This document shows, in pieces, positions 1 through 6,974 of a stretch of 8,526 nucleotides of DNA. The DNA comes from Rhizobacter sp. (GTDB lineage Bacteria > Pseudomonadota > Gammaproteobacteria > Burkholderiales > Burkholderiaceae_C). Below the pieces are notes generated by a model. The model did not search any database and was not told the origin of the DNA. It worked only from the letters and a program-made list of their open reading frames with translations. The translations under genes were made by a program, and so were the position numbers. Every line of letters begins with the position of its first letter. The stretch's first letter is position 1. The stretch covers positions 1 through 8,526 of the forward strand of contig JANYBE010000529.1 of NCBI GenBank assembly GCA_025360945.1, read 5' to 3'.

Positions 1-131
1 CTGGTGTCGAGCATGCCGACGATGGCGTCGCCGACCTCCACGTAGTTGGCGGTCGCCAGGCCGTTCGCGGCCGGTGCGGCCGAGGCCGCAGCGCAGAGCG
101 CGGCGGCGAGCAGACAGTGGATGGTCTTCAT
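1..131 (-). CDS. Small exported protein, N-terminal part only
   Basis: Only the first 43 codons lie in the window; the gene continues past the left edge. The product starts MKTIHCLLAAALCAAASA, a short basic start, a hydrophobic alanine-rich core and an AxA-type cleavage site (after SA at about residue 18 or one residue later), so it is probably exported by the Sec route. The mature start reads APAANGLATANYVEVGDAIV. I do not recognise the family. Its ATG (131 to 129) overlaps the TGA of the acyl-CoA synthetase/GNAT gene (130 to 128) as ATGA, which suggests translational coupling and membership of the same operon. The start is supported by that overlap and by the well-formed signal peptide. Function is unknown. 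Confidence 0.7.
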   Translation of the reverse strand, partial: MKTIHCLLAAALCAAASAAPAANGLATANYVEVGDAIVGMLDT

Positions 132-2809
132 GGATTCACGCCCATGGGCTCGGCGTTCAGTTCGAGCACATAGCGCAGCGCAAAGTCGTCGCTGCCGGCC
201 GCATCGATGCGAAAGCCAAGGCGCGCGGCGAGATCGCGCATGGGCCGGTTCTCGTGCAGCACCTCGCCGATCACGCGCTGCGTGCCGCGGCCCTGCAGGT
301 AGCGAAGGATCTTGGCCATCAGCAGATCGCCGAGGCCGTGGCTCTTGAGGTCCGAGCGCACGATGACCGCGAACTCGGCCTCGACGTTGTCGGGGTCGGC
401 GATGGCACGTACCACGCCCAGCGTTTCGAGCTCGCCGTGGGCGTTCGGCGCCAGCGCTATGAACGCCATCTCGCGGGCGTAGTCGATCTGCACCATCCGC
501 GCCAGTTCGCTGTGCGGCAGGCTGCGGCGCGCGTTGAAGAAGCGCAGCCGCACGTCCTCAGTGGCCAACTGCTCGATGAAGGCGCGGTGCATCGCCTCGT
601 CCTCGGGGCGAATCGGTCGCAGCAGCAGCTCGCGGTCGTTCCACGCGATGGTCTCGGCGAGCTCCGCCGGGTAGGGCTGAATCGCGAAGCGCTCGGTACC
701 GGCGCCGGGCGCGCGGCTCAAGCGCAGGCGCGCGTCGAGCGCGATCACGCCGTGTTCGTCGGCGAGCAACGGGTTGATGTCGAGCTCAGCGAGCTCGGGC
801 AGGTCGGCCAGCATCTGCGACAGCGCGATCAGCACGTCGCCAATCGCGTCGAGCTGCGCTGGAGGGTGATCGCGGTAGCCGGCGAGCAGCCTCGCGACCC
901 GGGTGCGCGAGATCAGCTCGCGCGCCAGCACGCGGTTCAGCGGCGGTAGCCCGATCGCGCGATCGGCCAGCACTTCGACGGCCGTACCACCTTGACCGAA
1001 CAGCAGTACCGGGCCGAAGCTCGGGTCGACGCTTGCGCCAACGATCAGCTCCTGCGCCATCGGGCGCTGCACCATCGCCTGCACCGTGAAGCCACGCAGG
1101 CGCGCCTGCGGCATCGCCGCGTGCACGTGCGCCAACATGGCCGTGGCCGCAGCGCGCAACTCGGCCTCGTCGCGCAGGTTCAGCTGCACGCCGCGGGCAT
1201 CGGACTTGTGGCTGATGTCGGGCGACAGGATCTTCAGCGCGACGGGAAAGCCGATCTCGCGCGCCGCCATCGCGACAGCGTCGGCCGACGCGCCGACCGC
1301 CTGCGTCTGCACGATCGGAATGCCGTAGGCTTTCAGGACGATCTTCGCTTCGAGTTCATCGAGCAGCTCGCGGCCATCGGCGAGCGCGGCCTGGATCGTC
1401 GCGCGCGCCGTCGCGATGTCGGGCGTGCCGTTCTCGCTCGCGGTCGGCGCCTCGAGCAGCAGCGCCTGGTTGATGCGGTAGCTCTTGAGCATCGCGAACG
1501 CGCGGATTGCTTCTTCGGGCGTTTCGTAGTCGGCGATGCCGGCCTCCTCGAAGATGTGGCGCGCGTCGGCCACGGCCGCGTCGCCGAGCCAGCACGACAT
1601 GACGCGTGCGGCGACAGGCCGCACGATGGACACGCAGGCGCGTGCGATGTCGTCGCTGCGCACGATCGCAGTGGGTGCGTGCAGGAACAGCACGCTGCCG
1701 GTGCCGCGGTCGGCGAGCAGCGCCTCCAGCGTCTCGGTGTAGCGCTTCGCCGGCGCGTCGCCGATGATGTCGATCGGGTTCGCGCGCGACCAGGTCGGCG
1801 GTAGCAGCGAGTCGAGCCGGGCGCGCAGCGTGTCGCCGAGGTCGTCGAGTTCGATGCCCGCGAGCGCGGCGGCATCGGCGGCCAGCACCGCGGCGCCGCC
1901 ACCGTTTGTCATGAGCGTCAGGCGCCCGCTCTCTGTGCCGTGAAAGCGCGCCAGCGTCTCGGCGGCCATGAACAGGTCCTGCAGCGTGTCCACGCGCAGC
2001 ATGCCGGCACGCCGGATCGCGGCGTCGAATACCACGTCCGAGCCGGCGAGTGCGCCCGTGTGCGAGGCCGCTGCCTGCACGCCCTTGCCGGCGCGACCGG
2101 CCTTCACGACGATCACCGGCTTGTTGCGCGCCGCGGCGCGCGCTGCCGACATGAACTTGCGCGGCGATTCGATCGACTCGATGTAGAGCAGGATAGAGCG
2201 AGTGCGCGCATCGCTGGCGAGGTGGTCAAGCAGATCGCCGAAGTCGACGTCAGCGTGCTCGCCGAGCGACACCATGTGCGAGAAGCCGATCTGGCGCGAC
2301 TTGGCCCAGTCGAGCACGGCGGTAACGAGTGCGCCCGATTGCGAGACGAAGGCCACGTCGCCGGCGAGCGCATCGGTGTGCGCGAAGCTGGCGTTCAGAC
2401 CAAGGTGCGGCGTGAGCAGGCCGAGGCAGTTCGGGCCGAGCACGCGCAATAGCGTCGGCCGCGCTGCGTCTCGCATTGCCTGCTTCTGCGTGGCGTTCAA
2501 CCCGGCGGTCATTACGATCGCGGCGCGCGTGCCGAAGCGGCCGAGATCGGCAATCAGACCGGGGATGGTGTCGGGCGGCGTGCAGATCACGGCCAGGTCC
2601 GGCACCCGCTGCAGCTCGGTGACGTTGGCGACGACGGCTTGACCGTTCAGCGTCGCGTGGTGCGGATTGATCGCAGCGATCGGCCCGGCGAAGTGGCCCG
2701 CGCGCAGGTTGCGCCACACCGTGGCGCCGACGCTGCCGGCGCGATCGGAGGCACCGATTACGACGACGGACTGGGGATTAAGCAGCTTGTCGAGATGGCG
2801 GATGCTCAT
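128..2809 (-). CDS. NDP-forming acyl-CoA synthetase fused to GNAT acetyltransferase (PatZ-like architecture)
   Basis: An 893-residue protein. In order: a CoA-binding Rossmann domain (about 5-135, with VVVIGASDRAGSVG from residue 15), succinyl-CoA-ligase-like domains (about 145-470), an ATP-grasp domain (about 485-695), and a C-terminal GNAT domain (about 725-880). The putative phospho-histidine is H250 in SHTGALAGS. The second histidine expected in the ATP-grasp part is H534 in SHKSD. The GNAT acetyl-CoA loop reads SHGLGDLL around 824-830. This is the layout of the Pat/PatZ/YfiQ protein lysine acetyltransferases and of 'bifunctional acetate-CoA ligase/GNAT' proteins. Known family members acetylate enzymes such as acetyl-CoA synthetase, or interconvert acyl-CoA and acid with ADP. 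Because both histidines are present, ligase activity is possible here (inference). The ATG at 2809 was chosen because it precedes the conserved N-terminus and overlaps the upstream stop as ATGA; a longer GTG start at 3124 would run through the upstream gene. Confidence 0.92.
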   Translation of the reverse strand: MSIRHLDKLLNPQSVVVIGASDRAGSVGATVWRNLRAGHFAGPIAAINPHHATLNGQAVVANVTELQRVPDLAVICTPPDTIPGLIADLGRFGTRAAIVMTAGLNATQKQAMRDAARPTLLRVLGPNCLGLLTPHLGLNASFAHTDALAGDVAFVSQSGALVTAVLDWAKSRQIGFSHMVSLGEHADVDFGDLLDHLASDARTRSILLYIESIESPRKFMSAARAAARNKPVIVVKAGRAGKGVQAAASHTGALAGSDVVFDAAIRRAGMLRVDTLQDLFMAAETLARFHGTESGRLTLMTNGGGAAVLAADAAALAGIELDDLGDTLRARLDSLLPPTWSRANPIDIIGDAPAKRYTETLEALLADRGTGSVLFLHAPTAIVRSDDIARACVSIVRPVAARVMSCWLGDAAVADARHIFEEAGIADYETPEEAIRAFAMLKSYRINQALLLEAPTASENGTPDIATARATIQAALADGRELLDELEAKIVLKAYGIPIVQTQAVGASADAVAMAAREIGFPVALKILSPDISHKSDARGVQLNLRDEAELRAAATAMLAHVHAAMPQARLRGFTVQAMVQRPMAQELIVGASVDPSFGPVLLFGQGGTAVEVLADRAIGLPPLNRVLARELISRTRVARLLAGYRDHPPAQLDAIGDVLIALSQMLADLPELAELDINPLLADEHGVIALDARLRLSRAPGAGTERFAIQPYPAELAETIAWNDRELLLRPIRPEDEAMHRAFIEQLATEDVRLRFFNARRSLPHSELARMVQIDYAREMAFIALAPNAHGELETLGVVRAIADPDNVEAEFAVIVRSDLKSHGLGDLLMAKILRYLQGRGTQRVIGEVLHENRPMRDLAARLGFRIDAAGSDDFALRYVLELNAEPMGVNP

Positions 2810-2994
2810 GTCAGTTCGACGTTTTCGAGGTAATCGGGGATGTGGCACTCCCAGTGAAGTTCGCGCTCGATGCGCAGGCGCATTGCGTCGGCCGCGGCCG
2901 GACTGCAGTCGATCACCATCCTGCCGGCGTCGCGTCGCGGCATGCATTTGGAGCCCGTTAGGGTGCCAGTGGCGCTGAGGAATCGAAGGTTCAT
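2806..2994 (-). pseudogene. Internally deleted MBL-fold/beta-CASP exonuclease-like gene, 62-codon remnant
   Basis: This short ORF begins MNLRFLSATGTLTGSK and continues to GRMVIDC at residue 30. That matches the first strand-turn of RNA-processing metallo-beta-lactamase/beta-CASP proteins, which typically read like 'LTFLGAAGTVTGSK...LIDCG'. From residue 31 it reads SPAAADAMRLRIERELHWEC and ends IPDYLENVELT, which resembles the extreme C-terminus of the same family. These proteins are usually about 450 residues. The roughly 400 residues between, including the HxHxDH metal site and the beta-CASP domain, are absent, so it cannot be a working nuclease. The join is in frame and falls on a perfect 10-base palindrome (GACTGCAGTC, 2901-2910). 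The stop overlaps the next start as ATGA, so translation into the acyl-CoA synthetase gene is preserved. Family recognition is from memory of the two ends; an unrelated small protein is possible but less likely. Confidence 0.7.
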
Positions 2995-3000
2995 CCAGGC

Positions 3001-3042
3001 CACTGTAGATAGACTCGAGCGCGCAGGTTTGCGCTGGATCAG
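3001..3042 (-). promoter_or_regulatory. Possible FNR/DNR-type box upstream of the MBL-remnant operon
   Basis: The 151-base gap between nrdJ and the MBL remnant contains TTGCG-CTGG-ATCAG (3029-3042 as written on the plus strand), 7 of 10 bases of the FNR-type consensus TTGAT-N4-ATCAA. Read leftwards, a TACAGT hexamer (3007 to 3002) sits one base from the ideal -10 position for an activator centred at -41.5. The predicted transcript would then start next to the ATG at 2994. This is the weakest of the four boxes. It is listed because the half-sites resemble those ahead of nirK, the FmdE-like gene and nrdJ. I see no convincing intrinsic terminator for nrdJ in this gap. Confidence 0.35.
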
Positions 3043-3145
3043 TGAAACGACCGTTCCCGGCGCCTGCACACTGCCTTCGCGCTTGGACCGGTCCGGCGGT
3101 CGACGATCCTCGTGGCGCGCGCACTGAGTCCGTGGATCGCGCCGC

Positions 3146-6046
3146 TCAGCCGCAGCTGCCGATGTAGCCACAGGCGGTGCAAAAGTCGCAGCCGTCCTTG
3201 TGGATCAGCGTCGCGTTGGCGCATTCCGGACAACGCGCACCGGCCAGCGCCGCGGCCGGTGGCACCGCACGCACGCCGGGTGATTGAAGGATGCCCATGT
3301 CCTGCACCGGGTAGCCGTCTTCACCGAGCACGCCGAGCATCGCGTAGCGGTGCATCACGAGCCGCGCAACATAGGCCACTGTGGAGGGCCAGACCTGCTG
3401 GCGCTGCTGCCCCACAAGCAGTCCCGGCACGAAGGCCATGAAGTGACCGAGCGGCTCGGCGTAGCTCAGGAGCTTGCGCAGCTTCATGCCGATCCACGCC
3501 GGGTCGAGCACGCGCATGTCGAGCGAAAGGATGCGCGCCAGGCCATCCATCGCGCGTGGGTAGTTGCCCGAAAAGCCGAGCGCGCAGGGCCGCGTGATCG
3601 AGCCGCCGCGGCCGTCGGGGAGTAGCACTTCCTTGAGCGTCAGCGTGAACTGTTCGTCGCTCGCCGGGTTGTGGATGTCGACCGACCACGCGAGGGTGCC
3701 TTGCGGGCCGGTCTGCGGTTCGTCGCGGCTGAACATCGCATCGATCACCGGCGTGGGTGTCGAGGCGTTGGCCCACAGCCCAAGCCGTTCGCAGCGCCAG
3801 CGGATCACCGCCGCGGTGGCCGCCACCACACCGGGGAAGCGACGCAGCTCGCCATGCGGCGGGAAGGGCATGTCGAACGCGCGCTCCTCCTGCACCGTGG
3901 CGAGCGCGTCGAGCTTGAGGCGAACCCACGAAGCGTCCTTCGCGCGCAAATCCATCGACAGCGTCTTGGCGAGCGCGCCCAGGCCACGCGGCTGCTCCGC
4001 GCCGTTGACCCAGACCTCGAATGGCGCCGGTTTGCCGCCGAAATCGTCGTCGGGCAACACACCGATGAAGAGTGCGAACTCGCCGAACGGATGCCGCACC
4101 ATGAAGCTCCACGCGTCGTTGCCGGCGGGCAGGTCGGGGCGACCCGGCCAGCGCAGCGAGGCCAGCACCGGGTGCGGCATGCGCTCGAGCGCGAGGCGCG
4201 TGTTGGCAGCGTCGGCGGGCGCGGGCGTGAGTGTAGGTGGCACGGTTGCCGCTGGCGTCACGCTTAGCACCGAGCCGAGCACTGCGTTCGGGCGATAGGT
4301 TGCCAGTCCTTTGAGTCCGGACTTCCATGCCTTCAGGTACAGGTCCTGAAAGTCTGCGTACGGGTAGTCGGCCGGCACGTTGACGGTCTTCGAGATCGCG
4401 GTGTCGACATGCGGCGCGACCGCGGCGACCATCTCCTCGTGCGCCTGCGCACTCATCTCGAGCGCGGTGACAAAGGCCGGCGTGAGCGCCGCGTCGGCGC
4501 CTTTCAGATGGCGATACAGGCGCCATGCATGGTCTTCGACCGCGTACTCCTTGAAGCCACCGTCGGCCATGCGCTTGCGGCGCGAATACGTCCACGCGAA
4601 CGGCGGCTCGATGCCATTGCTCGCGTTGTCGGCAAAGGCCAGGCTGATGGTGCCGGTCGGCGCGATCGACAGCAGGTGCGAGTTGCGCATGCCGCTGGCA
4701 CGGATGCGCTCCTTTAGCACTGTGGGGAGCCGCGACGCGAAGGTGCCGCGGCTCAGGTACATGTCGGCATTGAACAGCGGGAACGCGCCGCGCTCGACGG
4801 CGAGATCGCTCGACGCGCCGTAGGCTGCATCGCGCAGCAGCTGCGCGATGCGTGCGGCCGCGGCGCGCGCGGGCGCCGCGTCGTAGCGCAGGTTGAGCAT
4901 CACCAGCGCATCGCCGAGGCCGGTGAAGCCCAGGCCGACGCGGCGCTTGTTGCGTGCCTCTTCGGCCTGGCGCGGCAGCGGCCAAAAGGTGATGTCGAGC
5001 ACGTCGTCGAGCATGCGCACGGCGATCTGCGCGTGGCGCCCGAACGCCTCTTCGTCGAAGCGAGCGCTCGGCTCGAACGGGTCGCGCACGAAGCGCGTCA
5101 GGTCGATCGAGCCGAGGCAGCAGCAGCCGTAGGCCGGCAGCGGCTGTTCGCCGCACGGGTTGGTGGCGGCGATGGTTTCGCAGTACGACAGGTTGTTGTC
5201 GAGGTTGATGCGGTCGAGGAACAGCACGCCTGGCTCGGCATGCTCGTAAGTCGACCGCATGATCTGGCTCCACAGCGTGCGAGCCGGCAGGCTGCGGTAG
5301 ACCCAGAGGCCGTCGCCGCGCTGCCACGCGCCGTCGGCGCGGGGCTGCGGGCCGGGCGCGGCGCGGTGCACGAGCTCGATGCACGAATCCGCCCGTACGG
5401 CCTCCATAAAGGCGTCGGTGAGGCCGACTGAGATGTTGAAATTTGCGAGGTCGCCCTTGTCCTTGGCGTGAATGAACTCCTCGATGTCCGGGTGGTCGCA
5501 GCGCAGCACGCCCATCTGCGCGCCGCGCCTCGAGCCCGCCGACTCCACGGTCTCGCACGAGCGGTCGAAGACGCGCATATACGACACCGGCCCGGACGCG
5601 TTCGACTGGGTGCTGCCGACCCACGCGCCGCGCGGCCGGATGCGCGAGAAGTCGTAGCCAACGCCGCCGCCGCGGCGCATGGTCTCTGCCGCCTCGGTCA
5701 GCGCCGTGTAGATGCCGGGGTGTCCGTCGTCGTCCTGTGCGATCGAGTCGCCTACCGGCTGCACGAAACAGTTGATCAGCGTGGCCGAAAGCTCGGTACC
5801 GGCGGCCGAGTTGATGCGACCGGCGGGGATGAAGCCGTCCTGCAGCGCGCGCAGGAAGCGAGCCTCCCACTGGGTGCGTGCCTCGGGCGCCTCGGCCTGC
5901 GCGATCGCACGGGCGACACGCCGGCGCACGTCATCGATGCTTCGCTCGCCGCCCTTGGCGTACTTTTCGAGCAGCACTTCTTCGCTGATCGCCTGCGTGG
6001 GCAGGGCGGTCGTCGCGGCAGCGGGGGCGAGAGTCTGGTCGGTCAT
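3146..6046 (-). CDS. nrdJ: Class II (adenosylcobalamin-dependent) ribonucleotide reductase
   Basis: A 966-residue enzyme that reduces ribonucleotides to deoxyribonucleotides in the cytoplasm, using an adenosylcobalamin-derived radical and so needing no oxygen. The first redox cysteine is C93 in LINCFVQPVGDS. The active-site NxCxE motif is N296, C298, E300 in NPCGEQPLPAYGCCC; by the usual spacing C309 would be the second redox cysteine. APTGTISLAFADNASNGIEP follows, as is typical of NrdJ. The C-terminal part has TSCPD-like sequence in two similar copies (about 672-715 and 824-866). It ends in a cysteine-rich tail (CPEC...CDFCTACGYIGSCG), probably zinc-binding and/or the redox shuttle. The protein is encoded as one chain, unlike the split nrdJa/nrdJb of Pseudomonas aeruginosa. 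The ATG at 6046 is preferred because AGGAA lies 5 bases upstream; the TTG at 6061 would overlap this site. Confidence 0.93.
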   Translation of the reverse strand: MTDQTLAPAAATTALPTQAISEEVLLEKYAKGGERSIDDVRRRVARAIAQAEAPEARTQWEARFLRALQDGFIPAGRINSAAGTELSATLINCFVQPVGDSIAQDDDGHPGIYTALTEAAETMRRGGGVGYDFSRIRPRGAWVGSTQSNASGPVSYMRVFDRSCETVESAGSRRGAQMGVLRCDHPDIEEFIHAKDKGDLANFNISVGLTDAFMEAVRADSCIELVHRAAPGPQPRADGAWQRGDGLWVYRSLPARTLWSQIMRSTYEHAEPGVLFLDRINLDNNLSYCETIAATNPCGEQPLPAYGCCCLGSIDLTRFVRDPFEPSARFDEEAFGRHAQIAVRMLDDVLDITFWPLPRQAEEARNKRRVGLGFTGLGDALVMLNLRYDAAPARAAAARIAQLLRDAAYGASSDLAVERGAFPLFNADMYLSRGTFASRLPTVLKERIRASGMRNSHLLSIAPTGTISLAFADNASNGIEPPFAWTYSRRKRMADGGFKEYAVEDHAWRLYRHLKGADAALTPAFVTALEMSAQAHEEMVAAVAPHVDTAISKTVNVPADYPYADFQDLYLKAWKSGLKGLATYRPNAVLGSVLSVTPAATVPPTLTPAPADAANTRLALERMPHPVLASLRWPGRPDLPAGNDAWSFMVRHPFGEFALFIGVLPDDDFGGKPAPFEVWVNGAEQPRGLGALAKTLSMDLRAKDASWVRLKLDALATVQEERAFDMPFPPHGELRRFPGVVAATAAVIRWRCERLGLWANASTPTPVIDAMFSRDEPQTGPQGTLAWSVDIHNPASDEQFTLTLKEVLLPDGRGGSITRPCALGFSGNYPRAMDGLARILSLDMRVLDPAWIGMKLRKLLSYAEPLGHFMAFVPGLLVGQQRQQVWPSTVAYVARLVMHRYAMLGVLGEDGYPVQDMGILQSPGVRAVPPAAALAGARCPECANATLIHKDGCDFCTACGYIGSCG

Positions 6047-6066
6047 CGATGTTCCTGACAAAAGTA

Positions 6067-6115
6067 TCGAGGCACATTAGCGGCGCGTCATTAGCAGGGT
6101 CTTGACCTCGATCAG
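6067..6115 (-). promoter_or_regulatory. FNR/DNR-type class II promoter of nrdJ
   Basis: TTGAC-CTCG-ATCAG at 6102-6115 (8 of 10 bases of TTGAT-N4-ATCAA) lies in the gap upstream of nrdJ. Read leftwards, the hexamer TAATGT (6079 to 6074) occupies exactly -12 to -7 if the box is centred at -41.5. That is the standard layout for FNR/DNR-family activation with no -35 box needed. The predicted start is an A at 6067, leaving a 21-base leader that contains the AGGAA ribosome-binding site. The box is seen in the sequence; which regulator binds (FNR/ANR, or NO-sensing DNR/NNR) cannot be told from it. Confidence 0.55.
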
Positions 6116-6228
6116 CAATGGACCGAGCCACGCCGTGAAGGCCGGACTCGAAGACCACCGTGCTTGCCGTGTCCGCGCGTGAAAAATGTGAGCGTCTCGG
6201 CTGCGTCGCCGCGTTGAGCTCTTGCGGC

Positions 6229-6277
6229 TTGCGCCGCATCAATACACGGGCGACCCGACGCTGCGCCAATCGGTGGC
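6229..6277 (+). promoter_or_regulatory. FNR/DNR-type box upstream of the FmdE-like gene
   Basis: TTGCG-CCGC-ATCAA at 6229-6242 has the same two half-sites as the box before nirK (TTGCG-CAGC-ATCAA) and matches 8 of 10 consensus bases. With the centre at -41.5, the -10 region would be GCCAAT (6265-6270) and transcription would start about one base before the ATG at 6278, giving an almost leaderless mRNA. No good Shine-Dalgarno site is visible before that ATG. The rest of the 231-base gap (6047-6277) holds the divergent nrdJ promoter and nothing else I can identify. Confidence 0.45.
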
Positions 6278-6954
6278 ATGAAGCTGCCCGCATTCTTCGA
6301 TGACATCCCGATCTTGCGCATTCGCGATCCTCTGGCCGAGACGTTGGGCTGCGCGGAGGGCGGAATCCTACAATACAGCTATGCCGACGTTGTGCGCCTG
6401 ACCGACCATTCCTGCCCCAGGGTCGCCGCGGCGTACTTGACGTGGCGCGCGCTGCACGCGCTCTACCCCGACTCGCTGCCACAGCGTGGGGGCGTGCGGG
6501 TCGAGCATCGTGACGATGCGCGCTTGGGCAGCACAGGCGTCGAACGGTGATCCAGATGCTCACCGGCGCCGCAGGCGGCAGCGGCTTCAAGGGTATTGCC
6601 GGGCGCTTCTCGCGCGTCGGCCTGCAACGCTACGCGCCCGACATCCCGCTCTCGCTGCGCTTCACGCGCCTGGACAACGGACACGCGGTCGATGCGGCCG
6701 CCGACCTGACGCTTGCGCGGAAAGGTGCGGACCAGGTCCCTTCGCTGGAGCGATGCGTACGAAGCGCGGCGGAGCCCGATTCGATCGGCGAGCTGGGCCG
6801 GATCTGGCAGGCCCACGTGGCGCATCTGTTGTTGGATATGCACGATGACCCGGGCGTGTTCGTGATCCGTCACGTCTGGCGCCGAAGCCTGTCGGCATCG
6901 CCTCGCGAGCCAGTATTGGCCGAGCCGGCAGCGGACCGCAGGGCCGACGCATGA
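6278..6954 (+). pseudogene. FmdE-like denitrification-associated protein, split by an apparent -1 frameshift
   Basis: Two ORFs, 6278-6550 and 6547-6954 (90 and about 135 codons), together read as one protein of about 225 residues. The first half starts MKLPAFFDDIPILRIRDPLA and carries YADVVRLTDHSCPRVAAAYL, with the HxCP signature I associate with FmdE-domain proteins. The second continues VIQMLTGAAGGSGFKGIAGRF, then SLRFTRLDNGHAVDA and ELGRIWQAHVAHLLLD...DDP. From memory this is the order in intact FmdE-family proteins found near nitrite-reduction genes. The first frame stops at TGA 6548-6550. One extra G in the CGGTGA at 6545-6550 would give ...GVERVIQMLTG and restore a single frame. Alternatively the GTGA overlap (GTG 6547, TGA 6548-6550) could make this a real two-protein split. 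The biochemical role is not established; the family name comes from the formylmethanofuran dehydrogenase operon. Confidence 0.6.
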
Positions 6955-6974
6955 CCCTTTCACTCTTTCCTTCC

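Noticed and set aside
74..949. 291-codon plus-strand ORF opposite the GNAT/ATP-grasp region
   Set aside because: It lies antisense to conserved GNAT and ATP-grasp sequence and resembles no known protein.
3084..3093. Perfect palindrome GGACCGGTCC downstream of nrdJ as a possible terminator
   Set aside because: The palindrome has no loop and no following T-run, so it does not look like an intrinsic terminator.
2810..3124. Longer N-terminus of the acyl-CoA synthetase starting at GTG 3124
   Set aside because: The extra 105 residues are low-quality sequence in a different frame of the MBL remnant and its upstream gap. The conserved CoA-binding domain starts right after the ATG at 2809.
5769..5782. 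TTGATCAGC, an FNR-like string inside nrdJ
   Set aside because: It lacks the four-base spacer between half-sites and lies in the conserved LINC coding motif, so it is explained by the protein sequence.
3321..5870. 849-codon minus-strand ORF within nrdJ in another frame
   Set aside because: Its translation is dominated by Arg/Ala/Pro/Gly with no domain motif, while the overlapping frame encodes complete NrdJ. It is a GC-driven shadow.
6047..6061. TTG start of nrdJ at 6061
   Set aside because: The AGGAA site is correctly spaced for the ATG at 6046 and would lie inside the coding region if TTG were used. TTG itself has no ribosome-binding site.
5931..6590. 219-codon minus-strand ORF across the nrdJ/FmdE-like gap
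   Set aside because: It overlaps nrdJ in another frame and runs antisense to the FmdE-like gene. It is basic and repetitive in composition, with no motif.
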